64,000 bases of DNA from Burhinus oedicnemus (Eukaryota; Chordata; Aves; Charadriiformes; Burhinidae). The position numbers and the translations under genes are program-made. The notes under the pieces are model-generated. The model was not told the DNA's origin. It did not search any database and saw only the letters and a list, made by a program, of their open reading frames with translations. The DNA lies in contig VFFE01009068.1 in NCBI GenBank assembly GCA_008921705.1, positions 4,434,083 through 4,498,082 on the forward strand, read 5' to 3'. Positions 51,301 to 62,300 of this stretch are shown here, piece by piece (within the stretch, counting starts at the first letter, position 1; every line of letters starts with the position of its first letter).

Positions 51301-54300
51301 CTTTCCACAGACCTGCTCTACGTGTAATCCTGGAAAATTAAAAGCAATTAAGATGGAATTTTTCCCTCTTTGCTTCTTTAACAGCTATTGTTTGTGGTGT
51401 CTATGTTACAAAACCATGTTTGTACTTTTTCCCTTTATTATCACAGTCCAACACCACTGATACCTTTTGTTTAGCAGATTCTGCAGGACACAGTAAAGTC
51501 TAACATTTCTATTTCAATCTGCAAAAAACACCCTGTAGTTCCTTCTGAAATTTATACCTGAGACGAAAAATACTTACCACTAGCCATTTCAAAGGATAAT
51601 TGGACAAATTTTCTGAGGTCTTGTCCTCAAGGCATGGAATTTCTAAAGTCTGGTTTAACCGCACTTCCTTCGTGTAGTGCTGCTCCTCTTTTGTCATTGT
51701 AACAACAAAAGGCCAAGAAGGAAAATCAGAAACATGGTGTTCATTGTGCTTTAAAAACCAATGCTGTCTAGTCTTCTGTTCAAGGAACAGGCACTTCTGT
51801 GATTAGAAGGGAACTGTAATTTTCAACCATTACCCATAGACACATTTGTTAAGTGAAAGCCCTGCACCTAATTCTAGATGCAGTTCCATGACTCTAATTT
51901 GCGGCTTTACCTGAGTTTTTGGGCAATTCATAAAAACCTTTGCTTAACTGCAGGATCAAGATATCTGGTTTTGGAACTGAGAATAATCTGAAGCTTCAGT
52001 TCTTCTCTTACAATTTTTTTCTGTGGCAATAAACCTTCACATCAATTTTATGCACCTGTATTTCCTTTTCTCTGACGATATCCACAGACCTTCTTTTCAC
52101 TAAGCAAGGTGTTCAGCATGTCGGGCAGGTTAAGATTAACTTCATTTTTCAGTGTCAGTGCTTCTTTTGTTATTCTCCAACCTGACCACTACCAGAAGCA
52201 GAGAACTTGTCACTCTTTCCTTTGTCATTTATTTAAAAAAGCATTTCAGCATCTCCTACCCTACCCATTCCCAGTCCAGGACTCCAGTCCATCTGTGGAC
52301 GGGCAGAGCGATGCACTGAACAGAGCACAGCCGTGGTCCAAACATTGGGTCTGCGTGCGTGTGTGCATTTAAACAGTAAGAGCCGCGGTGATGGCCAGGA
52401 GATGCTACGAGTGCCTTAGTGAGCCCTGATCTCTCTGACCCTCAGCCCAGTGTCGGTGGCAGGCACAAGCCCACACTGCGGGGAAACTCTTGAACTTTGC
52501 TCCCCTGGTAGCTCTGGCTTGCGCGTTGGGATAGAATGGATATATATTTTATTCATTTTTTGTCTTGAGGGGAGGGAGAATATTTAGCAGTCCCAGACTG
52601 CTAGGTTATTTGGCAGCGGGGACTTTCTGGTGACTGTGACTTCCTTTATGTCTGGTACCCAAGCACGGAGTGACAGCGCCAGCACGCAGCCTGTGCCGCA
52701 GGGAAGCGAAAAAAGGCAGCGCCCAGAGTGGTGCCCAGGAGACCCAGAGCAAAAGCAGCTCATCTCCACTCTCCACCAGAGCGAAGCAGCAGTTATCACA
52801 GCGGGACAAAGAGCGCACAAGCCCTAAAGGGGCTGGATTAGTGCAGAAAGGATAAAGGGCAAAGGAAGCAAATCTATAGCTTCCCCAGGAAGAAAACTGC
52901 ACAGGAGACTTTGCTGGGACAAGCTGCCATGCAAAAGTGCCGTGCGGCATATAAGAAGTACAGAGATGAGCAGTCACCCAGGAGCTCAGTCTGCAAACAG
53001 CTTCTGCCCGTTCTCACAGTCATGTGTCCCAGCTGCTTATTTTCCCCCCATCTTTGATTCTCATCTCCGTTAACAGCCTGTTGGCTAAGGTCCTCTGTGT
53101 CTGTCAGTCCTATGTAGCCTGCTGCTCTGCACGCTTTTTGCAGTATCTACAGGTTGAATCCCTCTAGATTCACTTCACTTTGATGTAGTTGGGAGCTGTA
53201 CTTTATTAGTAACTAGTACCCTTCTCCAACCCGCCCGTAGGCTGGACTAAGGCCGCCTTTGGAGTGGAAGTGCTTCATTGCAAAAGATCTGGTTACCTTA
53301 AAATACAAATCTGGAAGAGGTATGTTGCAAACTGAACTTTTTCATTCTCTCTAGCAAGCAGCTATCAATAGCACAGCTTGCTACACCATGCAGTTGCTGA
53401 AAAAAGCCACAATGATGCTGATATGAACAAGAGCTGCCCACGTTTAACATGTAGACAGCAATAATGGTATTGAACATGCTAGTATCAACAAGGGCACCAG
53501 CAAGAGAAGTGGAGCAATGCCTGACTAGCACTATTACTATATTAAGCAAGAGACAGAGAAAAATCCCATGAAGAACAGAAGCGTGGGAGGGTTTCACGTG
53601 GTTACCAGCACTGTTTGTACCACTCCACTTCATCCAGCCCCTCTGCCCTGTGAAGTGCAGGAAAATTCCCAAAAGAGAGACTATGCAGCACACCTCTGTA
53701 CAGCAGGTAAAGCGGCAGCTTCGTCCTTGACACAATTATCCAGCATGTACTGTTTAAACACACCCATCCTCTATAGGACATGCAGAGATGCTGGATCTAA
53801 TTTTGCCTTTACAAGTTCATCAGGGCTGGAAGGTACCGCTGGGTTGCCCCCGAGATGTGACTGAGATAGTAGCATCAAAATGCTTGGAGCCACCACCATG
53901 CAGGGGCCATCAGGGAGTGAGGTGGTAGCTTGGGTTGAATGTCTCTGCATGAGAGGCTTGCATAGGACCCGGAGTTTGTTTCTCCAGAGTTGCCAGCCTT
54001 CTTCAGAGGGAAGCCACTTCTGCGGCTGCTGAGGAGCCGTGCCCTGTCCCTGATCCCATGCAGTCAAGGCTCCTTCTGCTGCAGGACCAATGTGATCCAG
54101 CATGAGGACCAATGTTCCCCTGCCACTGGTCTGGCCTCAGGATGCAGGCCAAAGAGGTGGTGGGAGCACTGTTCCCATGGTTGCTGCTGCCCCAGTGCTC
54201 TGCTGCCCTCTGCTACCCCTTATGTCACCTGCACCCACCCTGCTTCTAACCCTTGAACATGTGCTGCATCTACAGCCCTGGCACAAGCCGGGTGAGCATG

Positions 54301-57300
54301 TTGGCCTTGCAGCTCTGAACTGAAGCCGTGCCAGGTTTGCTGCATTTACTTTAATCCTTTTTGGCTTGTTAACAGAAGCCTGGGGTCACCAAATCCAGTC
54401 CCCTATTTGCACAGCAACAAGCTTGCCCAACATCCCCGCCCAGCTCCATCGTCATAGAAGTTTGGACTTTTGCCCTCGCTGCTGGCATTAAACAGCTGTT
54501 CCTAAAGTTGCTGCACTAATGGTTGCCACCGTTGTTTAATTTGTAGTCAAATCTGTTCACATCCTATTTAAACCCATTTCTTCCTTTGCCAGGATAATTT
54601 AAATATCCTCCCTGGAGTTTGCACTCTCCCCTGAGGTTTATTTACCAAGAGCAGTCATGCTGCTTTCCAGCTTCCTTTTGGCTGACAGAGCAGCCAGGTC
54701 TCCGTTCCTGTGGTAGTCCAAAGCAATCCCCCGCTTTGCTCCAGTTCATTTTTGATGGTGGGGACACACATCCCTCCATTGAGCTAACAGCCAACCCACC
54801 CTGCAGATGTCAGCCCTCAGCCTCGACCAGACAAGGGTGTTTTTCATGTGCCCAGTGCTGCACGCCCATAGCAGCAGCACAGTGGGGTTTGGAGATCCAG
54901 CATCCTCAATCTCACCATATCCTGAGCCGCTCGCCCAGTCTTCTCTGCATCATGTTTCTGCAAAATGAAAATGTGGAAACTGCCCATCTCACCATCTTTT
55001 TTCCTTCCTATGTAACTTCATATTCCTCCAGACAAATAAGGTTTCCTAATCAGAACCTGGATAACAACAGTTAAAGAGTGCCTGGGAAATAGGAAACTGT
55101 GTAGACAGTGGCATTCTGTGGCACCATTGCAAACCCCAAACAAGTCACCATCACCGACCAAGAAATGGTCATCTATCCTGATATTCCACCCCCCTTCCCC
55201 CACCCCTGTTATGAAAAAGCAATATCTCATTCATGATCACTTACCTTCTGCCTTGACAATAAGTTGAATTTTTGCAGCCTTTGTCCCGTATGGGTAAGTA
55301 GCAAAACTGCACTCGTACTGCCCGCTAAGGGAGATGGTAACGTTTTTCAGATGCAGAGCCCACTGATTGCACTCAGATGTGACATTCAGATCAGGGGAAC
55401 ACAAACCCTCTGTAGCATTCCAGTCGCAGCACTTCCTTGTGCTGAAGGACACAGAAAAGTTGTAAGAAGCCTCAGGAAATGTGAAGTAATGGGTGCCATA
55501 AACAGGGTGATAAACAGCTATTCTAGTAAGCTGGGTGTCATCAGTCTTGGACCACTGTGTCTGTATTATGTAGGTGGTGGGTGGTTTTGGGAAGATGCAC
55601 ACCAGGGTCACGTCAGTACCCGGCAAAGCGTAGACCACTTCTGTATGTGTAATGACATCTTCAGGCTGGCCTTAAAAACAAGAATGGGACCATCATCAGT
55701 GCAAGTAATGTTTAAACAAAGCTTCCTCCTAAGCTATCTTTGACATGCTTTGATGTCTTAGCCACAGACAACCAGGAAAGATGGGGAGGGACTCTATCAG
55801 GGAGTGTAGTGATAAGAGGAGGGGTAATGGCTTCAAACTGAAAGAAGGTAGATTTCGATTAGATATTAGGAAGAAATTCTTTACTCTGAGGGTGGTGAGG
55901 CACTGGAACAGGTTGCCCAGGGAAGCTGTGGAGGCCTCAGCCCTGGAAGTGTTCAAGGCCAGGCTGGATGAGGCTTTGAGCAACCTGGTCTAGTGGGAGG
56001 TGTCCTTGCCCATGGCAGGGGGATTGGAACTAGATGATCTTTAAGGGCCCTTCCAACTCTAACCATTCTATAATTCTACGATTCTACAAACACAAAGACC
56101 CTACAACTGTGACAACTCCTCCAGCGAGGAGTTTTACAGCAGATTTCCACCAATACAAACCGCCCAGAGAGAACCAGGAGAGCAAACAGACACTCGTCTG
56201 GAAGCGAGTGGGGAGCTCCCATCACGCTCGTGTAGGAGAAACGGGAACTCTGAGGGCCTCTGTGAAAATGGACACCTTTCAAGTGATATAAATAAAGCAG
56301 AAGCTGGGCCCACTTATCCCCCAACTCTTTTTGCAAGAACAAATGAGTTATCCCTGCTGGCTAATTCTATCCCACACTGTTCCCCCTGCCCACTGCCATT
56401 GCTTTTGCTGCTTCAACAGAGAAAGCTGTTTTTTACCTCCACATTATTAAACAGTTCCTGCATGGCCTAAACAAGTGTCGGTTTCAGTGTCAGAGCGAGC
56501 TGCCCCGGTAGGTATGGCTTCTTCCTCAATTAATTTCATAAAGCGTGGTGGCAGTCCTTAGTGTGTCATATAAAGCAGTAATGGATCAGTGAAATGAAGG
56601 GGCTTTCAACGTGAGCCTGAACTACTTGGTTTTGCTGCTGCTGTAGTAAAATTTATTTCTCTCCCTTTCTCCCTCCTATGAGCAAGAGGCTTGCAGTCCC
56701 CAAACCCCTGTATGCAGGGCACTGACAGACTCAAGGAGATGAAAAATTTATGGATGGGGGAGTCGTAGTGAGACAAGTAATCCATCACACCCACAGAGTC
56801 ATAAACAAACAGCACTTTTTTCAAAAGGGCATATGGGTCCCAAGAAAAAATTACTTTGTGCAAATGTTCTTAGTTATGGACTTGTCACCCCCCATCTTCG
56901 CTGGATTTTATCCTCCCTGAGTATCAAAATGTCGCCATAAATTTGCTTTGGGAACTTGCCCCGCAGTCTCACCAGCCATACTGCTGACTCCCCGGGGCAA
57001 CAAGTGCACACTGCTCACCTTCTTTGCTTGAAAAAAATGGGTACCAATTCCTTTGCTTTGACGTCTGTTCTGCTGTGTGGTACCGGGGTCCGGGGCACCT
57101 GAGCCAGGGGATGCCCTACCAGGGGCCAGGCAGCCTTAACGGTGCCCGCAGGGGACACGGTGTGCCCTGTGCTCTGCCAGCTCGTCCAGGAGGGAGACGG
57201 GGACCCGGCACACCCACAGCTCTGGTTTGACAGGGAAGAAGAACAAGGGCAGAGTCCCACATCGCCACAGAGGTGGCTGAGATTCAGTACCTGACCACTG

Positions 57301-59058
57301 AAGTGTGACATGAACACATAGAAACTAGGTGCATGGAGAACAAAAGTACTGAATGGCCATGGCCAACGTTAATCTCTGTGTTTTATTGCTGCACATGCTC
57401 CGTTCATCTTTTAATTGACTTCCAAGGGATAGGATGATGTAAGAAGGTAAATAAAAATAAGCCTGAGTGATGAATGCTGTGAGAAAAATTACTAAAGATT
57501 ATTTTTGTCAGTCCAAGGAGCTTATTATGGCAAGTGCTTACTGATTTCACTGCAAGTTTTGCATCAGTAAAAGTTAAGTAAAAAGCAATTAACAATCTTG
57601 TGATCAGACTGGCAGGCGAGGGACACCTAGCAAGTTCTCTCTCATATTCATAGTGATGCTATATTAGGTCAAAGGACCATGTAAAGAATGCCTACCAAGA
57701 ATTACTTGAATATTTTATATTAAGATGAAAAAATTACATATGTAAAAACAACACTTTAATTTGTGTTGTTTGTTAGTAGCCTGGCATTTTAGGTTATTTT
57801 AACTGAAACTCTTTCATGTAAAAGCGTTCTTAACTTTTTGTTAGCATCTCAATCTAATTAGTCTCATTTTACGACAACTTTATTTTTCCAAATCAAATGC
57901 TGTCCATTAGCCCATACGTGTGCTCCATTTGAAATTTAATAGACTAACTCCCAGACATTTAGATATCTGATCTCCACAAAGGGCATGGTGGTGTCCACTT
58001 TCACCTTTGAGTAACTTCAGTGAGGTTTTTATCCTCAGGGGAAAAAACCAACAGTCCTATTTTTCCCTAAATAGTATTGCTTTCCTTCATGTGCATGTCT
58101 TGAGGCCTCTAGTTTTTTCTATGCGTTTGAGAACTTTTATTTACTATGAATACACATAAGAAATATTTTCCTTTCTTTTAAAATCCAGTTTACCCCAGTG
58201 ATGTAGAAAATAGGAAAAACCTATGCCAGGTCTTGAGATGCATCTTACCATGCCAGTTAAATACATGAACTTTTTCCTTTCTTAACTGGAAAAAGATGTA
58301 TCCTGCAAAATTCTTCTTCCTACCTGATAATAAGTACTCCTGCATTCAGCATGGTCAGACTGTTGGGGGGGTGGGCAGGGGGGGAGGGTTGTGAGCATCA
58401 GGCTTTTTCTTGTTTTTTCTCAGATTGTTTTTAGTTTAAACTCCCTCTGATGGAGATGCCGTTCTCCTTACTCAACTTTTCTGAAAGCTTTACTCCCAAT
58501 GACAAACTTGTTCCTCGAGGCTTTAATGCAGCACGCAGGGCTGGGTGGGGAAGAGGAAGGGAAGAATCTATTTGAGGGGTTGCAGCTGTACAGTTTACCC
58601 TTGCCTTTAAGTGTTTCAACTCTTCCTCTCTCTTCATACACAGGTATGTGTCTGTGTGAAAGAGAGAGAGCAATTTTTGCTCTTTGAAAGCGGTTTTCCT
58701 TTTTGCCCATTAGAGATGAGCCAGTTGCCCTAAATATAAATGAGTTCATCTCGGTGATTATCCCGGTGAAAACAGGTTAGGCATTTTGAATAAACTAATC
58801 TGCTAGTCACAAGCCATTTGCTCCTTACTAGCTGCACGTTATAACTAGGGTTATTAGCAAGTTGTCAGGAAACAGAAAATCATTACCAGTAGCTACAGCT
58901 TGCCCTAGCGAGACACACCAGCCTCCATCTGCACATGCCACCCTGCCCCTCACCACCCTCTGCTGTCAGCTGAGTCAAGGTGTCTGGCCGACAGGCTTAC
59001 CTGCAACGCTGGGCACCCAGAGCAAACAAAAGAGGGGGAAGAGCCACCTTTTTTCCAT
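30491..59058 (-). CDS. CD96: CD96 (Tactile) immunoreceptor, 15 coding exons, 597 aa
   Basis: Fifteen exons with consensus splice sites and matching phases give 1,794 coding nt. CD96 is a type I membrane receptor of T and NK cells that binds the nectin-family ligand CD155/PVR in mammals. Seen here: signal peptide (1-19); V-type Ig D1 (about 25-160, C44-C140, with the family lock motif AVYHPVYG at 71-78); Ig D2 (about 163-272, C180-C253); Ig D3 (about 273-380, C296-C357, W309); a Ser/Thr-rich stalk (about 381-530); a transmembrane helix (about 534-552); and a tail with [14 protein letters not shown] (565-578). The D3 to stalk border has [10 protein letters not shown] and the membrane border has [10 protein letters not shown], both very close to human. 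Human CD96 is of similar length (569 or 585 aa). The gene is compact at 28.6 kb. The ligand in this species is inferred from the family. Confidence 0.94.
31654..31777 (-). CDS. CD96: CD96 coding exon 14 (transmembrane)
   Basis: Residues 521-561 plus two bases, acceptor CCCTTCCAG, donor GTAAGT. Basic juxtamembrane VKSTKASR, then [20 protein letters not shown] as the membrane span, then [10 protein letters not shown], which is almost the human sequence at this place. Confidence 0.96.
32954..33043 (-). CDS. CD96: CD96 coding exon 13 (stalk)
   Basis: Residues 491-520 ([20 protein letters not shown]..., ending NNT), acceptor TCTTTTTAG, donor GTGAGA. It is 90 nt, phase 1-1. A long (UUUC)n tract lies about 200 nt upstream of its acceptor in the transcript. 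Confidence 0.85.
33250..33351. repeat. (GAAA)n microsatellite, about 100 bp
   Basis: About 19 uninterrupted GAAA units (33259-33334) with slightly impure ends. In the CD96 transcript it is (UUUC)n. Length is probably polymorphic. Confidence 0.97.
33756..33836 (-). CDS. CD96: CD96 coding exon 12 (stalk)
   Basis: Residues 464-490 ([20 protein letters not shown]...), acceptor TTTTTGTACAG, donor GTAAGT. It is 81 nt, phase 1-1, with several N-glycosylation sequons (NNST, NAT, ENTT). Confidence 0.88.
34113..34146. repeat. GT/AT microsatellite
   Basis: GTGTGTGTGTATGTGTATAT followed by AT-rich repeats, in a CD96 intron. Confidence 0.85.
35686..35760 (-). CDS. CD96: CD96 coding exon 11 (stalk)
   Basis: Residues 439-463 ([20 protein letters not shown]...), acceptor TTCAACAG, donor GTGAGT. 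It is 75 nt, phase 1-1, strongly Thr/Ser-rich, with a sequon N-E-S. Confidence 0.85.
38514..38588 (-). CDS. CD96: CD96 coding exon 10 (stalk)
   Basis: Residues 414-438, ending [10 protein letters not shown], acceptor TTTGTCTTTAG, donor GTAATC. It is 75 nt, phase 1-1, with a Ser/Thr/Ala/Pro composition suited to O-glycosylation. Confidence 0.8.
39498..39542 (-). CDS. CD96: CD96 coding exon 9 (stalk)
   Basis: Residues 399-413 ([15 protein letters not shown]), acceptor TTATTATAG, donor GTAAGG. It is 45 nt, phase 1-1, and very short. Confidence 0.75.
41381..41434 (-). CDS. CD96: CD96 coding exon 8 (stalk)
   Basis: Residues 381-398 ([18 protein letters not shown]), acceptor TTCTTCACAG, donor GTAGGA. 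It is 54 nt, phase 1-1, hydrophilic and Ser/Thr-rich. Identified from splice sites, phase and position rather than strong sequence identity. Confidence 0.8.
42672..42848 (-). CDS. CD96: CD96 coding exon 7 (C-terminal part of Ig D3)
   Basis: Residues 322-380 plus one base, acceptor TTTCCCCAAG, donor GTAGGT. It contains TFSCAC (Cys357 pairs with 296; Cys359 is extra) and [12 protein letters not shown], nearly the mammalian D3 end, with sequons at N366 and N370. Confidence 0.94.
43208..43298 (-). CDS. CD96: CD96 coding exon 6 (B-C strands of Ig D3)
   Basis: Residues 292-321 plus one base, [20 protein letters not shown]..., between acceptor CCCTATAG and donor GTAATG. It carries the first D3 cysteine (296), the FPK motif and core Trp309, parallel to human TCLLKNVFPK...TW. 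Phase 0 in, 1 out, the only phase that joins exon 5 to exon 7. Confidence 0.9.
45596..45651 (-). CDS. CD96: CD96 coding exon 5 (56 nt, A strand of Ig D3)
   Basis: Residues 273-291, [18 protein letters not shown], between acceptor CTTTCCAG and donor GTGAGC. It aligns with the KPEIPV segment that starts human D3. It is phase 1 in and 0 out and joins exon 6 in frame. It is too short to stand out as an open frame. Confidence 0.85.
49862..50084 (-). CDS. CD96: CD96 coding exon 4 (second part of Ig D2)
   Basis: Residues 199-272 plus one base. Acceptor CTTTTCACAG, donor GTAAGG. The core [12 protein letters not shown] (Cys253) and SSTTVRVF are close to mammalian CD96. Cys214 is an extra unpaired cysteine. 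The mammalian variable exon that falls between these two D2 exons was not recognised. Confidence 0.93.
51578..51687 (-). CDS. CD96: CD96 coding exon 3 (first part of Ig D2)
   Basis: Residues 162-198, including LNQTLEIPC (Cys180) and the core PLKWLV (Trp196). Acceptor ACAAAAG is weak, donor GTAAGT is strong. Phase 1 in, 0 out. The D2 domain is split here, as in mammals. Confidence 0.88.
55245..55670 (-). CDS. CD96: CD96 coding exon 2 (Ig V domain D1)
   Basis: Acceptor TTTTTAAG and donor GTAAGT, phase 1 in and 1 out, residues 20-161. It encodes a whole V-type domain: DVTLVC (Cys44), [19 protein letters not shown] and SGQYEC (Cys140). Four extra cysteines (100, 101, 110, 120) sit in an inserted loop together with N-glycosylation sequons (N104-A-T, N115-V-T). 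Confidence 0.95.
55671..59000 (-). other. CD96 intron 1
   Basis: A 3.3-kb intron between GTAAGC and TTTTTAAG. It contains a plus-strand CR1 fragment at 55764-56088. The rest is unremarkable. Confidence 0.85.
55764..56088 (+). mobile_element. CR1 LINE 3' end fragment
   Basis: Runs from GGGAGGGACTCTATCAGGGA through AGGAAGAAATTCTTTACTCT, CACTGGAACAGGTTGCCCAG and TTGGAACTAGATGATCTTTA to TTCTATAATTCTACGATTCT. This is the standard CR1 3' UTR and tail, antisense to CD96, starting about 95 bp upstream (in transcript sense) of the exon 2 acceptor. Confidence 0.93.
59001..59058 (-). CDS. CD96: CD96 coding exon 1 (signal peptide)
   Basis: [19 protein letters not shown] is a typical signal peptide and starts like mammalian CD96. 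The ATG has A at -3 and G at +4. The donor is GCAG followed by GTAAGC, phase 1. The frame is open for a further 43 codons upstream to another ATG pair at about 59187; the inner ATG is preferred for homology and for the signal peptide. Confidence 0.9.
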
Positions 59059-59300
59059 CTTCACTTGATGAAACTTTGGTAAACACGTAGCTCTCTTGGC
59101 CTGCTCCTGGCAGTGTCTCAGAAAAGGAAGTCGAAATGGCCTGCCCTGTGCAGACAGGCAGATGTGCAACACAGTCACGATCATCATTTTAGCGTGACTT
59201 CAAAGAAATGCTTCATTAAATGCGAAAGCCTCAGTTTCCTGCCGGAGAGATAAAATTAGTACATCTTGTGTAACTTTTATGTTGAAAGCACTACCTATAC
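59059..59300 (-). promoter_or_regulatory. CD96 5' leader and presumed promoter
   Basis: Sequence just upstream of the CD96 ATG. It is not CpG-rich, as expected for a tissue-restricted immune gene. A TATA-like CATAAAAG lies on the minus strand near 59272-59280, and an ETS-type AGGAAGT is near 59125. A RUNX-type TGTGGTTA occurs at 59701-59708. These are short motifs and none is proven. Confidence 0.3.
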
Positions 59301-62300
59301 TGCATGCCCATGTTCAAGACTTCTTTTTTTTTTTTCTTTGACTTTTCAAATAAGCTCGGAGTAAGCAGTTTACTGGGTTAAACACTCTTGAAAACTTGTC
59401 GAGTGTCTAAAGTTGAATATCTGGTACGTAGCATACAAAAAAGCTGACTTTTTTTCCCCCCTGCTTCATTTCCTTCAAATGTTATTCCAAAATAGCTCAA
59501 ATATACTATTTCCAGACTCTCTGCACTCACTATCTTTTAAGAAAACAGCAAGGTAACAAAACCAATCCCCTCAAATTAAAATAGAGTGAATTGAGAGTTT
59601 TCCAGATTCACTTTTTAAAAAATTTTTTCTGAGAAGGAGACCATTAATTATTTTCTGCAGGATGAAGAACTACAGCATCACATGTGACAACATCACTTGG
59701 TGTGGTTAACCCCCGTACCTCAGTCTGTTCAGCTGGTAGCTTTGGTGTTGACACGTGGCTCCAGCCAGTCCCACGACCTGTCTTTATTGCAGGTCACCTG
59801 TAAACCCTTCTGAACTCTTCTCGAAGCATACTACATTTCCATAAACTAGGCATACACCTGTCAGCAAAGCATCTGATTGCAGACAGGTTTTCTGTGAATT
59901 GGACCTGCTGCTGGAGGCTTTTCAGAAAGGTGATAGGTTTGAGTTCTTGCTTGTCACACTTCTTCCCCCAAAACTAAAAGAGCAGGGCAGGACACCTCAC
60001 GTATACAATATGAATGTACATTACCTGCTGGCTCTTCCTGAGATGGGATGGGTGTTTGGAAGCTGAGCTGGGCAGGAGCCTGGTTGCAGCAATAGCTCCC
60101 TCCCTGGGGGCCCAAGGACAACCCACCCTTTCACTCCAGGGAGAGATGATTGCAGCCCATCCACCAGAGCAGAGAAAGCAAGTGGCCTGGATGACACAGT
60201 CTGTTGAATGGACACCTCTCTCCTCCTGAGTCTCCCTTGGGTGGCTGGTCTATCTTTGAGTGATCCAGGCCCTGACATTTCTCTCCTGAAAGCATTTCTA
60301 GGGGGACTTGGAGCCTTTGTCAGCCCCTTTCTTTTATGGTACCCCTCTCTGCTGCTCAGGGAAGGCCTACGGAAACTGCCAGCCACCGCCCGCCATTTCC
60401 TCCCCAACTGTTTTCCATTTCCTCCCCAACTATTGACTTTTGCTGGCCATAGCTCCAGTGAAGACACAGAGTTCAAGGTCAAAAAGAAAGACCTCACTGG
60501 CCATTTCCCTATTTTGTGCACTACCAGATGCAAACAACATCTGTACCACTTCCCTAATTTGTGCATGTGCAATCTTTTGGTAACGCATTTAAGCAGGCTA
60601 ATGTCTCCACCTGGAACAGCTGGTAATGCTGGCCGGGCTACAGTCAGGCCTCCAGACATGTCTTGGAGGATAAGTGCTGCTGCACGGCTCATTTTTTTGC
60701 TTGCCTTGCTCCCCTACCTGAGGAAACGCACCAAAAATCAGTCGTGGCAAACGCACTGGATGCCCGGGTTACTGCTCAGGAAATACTCTCTGGGGATGAA
60801 ATATCTGCTCGTCACTCAGAAGCCTGAAAGAGAAATATCTGTCTCGGAGGATCAAGAGGTCCTGAAGTTAAGGATGAACAGAATATTCAAACCATTGTAA
60901 TTGACAGCCACAGAAGGAAGTAGAAATATTAAAGGTCTATGTTCTCATTTCCAGTTCAGAGCAGACACCACAAAGAACCTGGAGATTACCTGCAAAGACT
61001 AAAGTCCAAGAAAGTCAGACTTCAATCTAGAATTTGGGCTTTCATTCATAAGTGCAGTTATCTTAACTTCTCCTGCTGCTCAGTTCATGCAAGCTTTGCA
61101 CGATGAGAGACTATATTTTGCGTAACATGAGGAAAAAAAAATTTCAAAATTTCTTTATTGATCTGAAACATCCATCGCAATTCAACAAGACAGCCCAAGT
61201 GCCGTGTGGTATATTCAATAGCCACAGAAATCCCTGAGCAGCTTGTCTGAGTTACTAGATCGCTATGTCTTGCCCTTAGAATTTGTTTCTCCCCCCAAAA
61301 TAACATCCTAAAAATATACTGCTGCCACGTTGCATTGTGTTGGCTGAATGCAGCCACCCAGCGTTGTTGCTGCGCTTAGTGATGAAAGACAAGAAAGAAA
61401 CCTCCCAGCTCAATGGATTTTTGTTCACTTCAGAGCTGTGTTTTGCCCCAATTCCTATCTTAAGCCTAAAGTCTGAAAAAACAGTCATTCACCCCACTGC
61501 TGACACTGATGTGCATGAACAGCTAAGCCCTGCCTCTGCATACAGCACCAAAACCCACTTCTGAGACACACCACTTATCTCAGCCTACTGGCAGAGAGCC
61601 ATCTCTTCGCTGGAGCTGGACACGAGGTCCCGCTCACAGCAGTGCAGATTATTACGAGAGGTTCCTCCTCCACCACCCCTTTCCTGAAAAGTTACTCATG
61701 GGCATCTTGGTAGACACCACGGTGGGATGTTACACCAAGTGAAGGATGGTGGGGATGAGAGGAGGTACTGACACATGCCCTGGGGCAATGGACCTCACCT
61801 GTAGCAGAAGGGAAGACATATCTGTAATGGGCTTTTCCTTGGTGGGGTAGCTGTAGGGATGTTTTTCTCAGAGTCGGGATGCACAGTTTTTTCCATCACA
61901 CTATACGTGCCTTTCCAGAGAAGCCCAGAAGCCACTGCGAGGCTGGGAGGTTTTAAAGGAAAAGAAGCTCTGCCCAGGCAAGACACACACGTTATCAGGG
62001 GATATGCGAACCACAACGTTCTCTTTTTGAGCTGAATAAGCAGCTGGCCTGGCTGGTCCTCCCCTGTGTCCCAGGTGGTGGCAGCACTGGCAGGAACCGA
62101 TGGGTTGTGAGTGTTGCCCAGGATGGGGCCCCAGCAGTGCACTGCAGCGCTGGCTCTGCCCCCTGCTCAAGGACGCCTCTGCTGCCTCATGAGACATTAA
62201 TCTTTTTCCCCTTGGGTGGGAGTGGGGGTGGCAGCAGGGGGTCCTCTAATTATTCTCTGCAGATCTGTTCACCACCGGAGGAGGCATTTTGAACACTACA

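Larger units (their letters stand above)
42849..55244 (-). other. CD96 introns 2-6 (around Ig D2 and D3 exons)
   Basis: Introns between exons 2 and 7; the small exons 3-6 inside are listed separately. I recognise no repeat family and no nested gene. Short open frames here lack homology that I can recognise. Confidence 0.75.

Noticed and set aside
60021..60900. Overlapping open frames of 223 and 230 codons on opposite strands
   Set aside because: Overlapping frames on both strands with no domain, no recognised homology and no conserved motif; likely chance.
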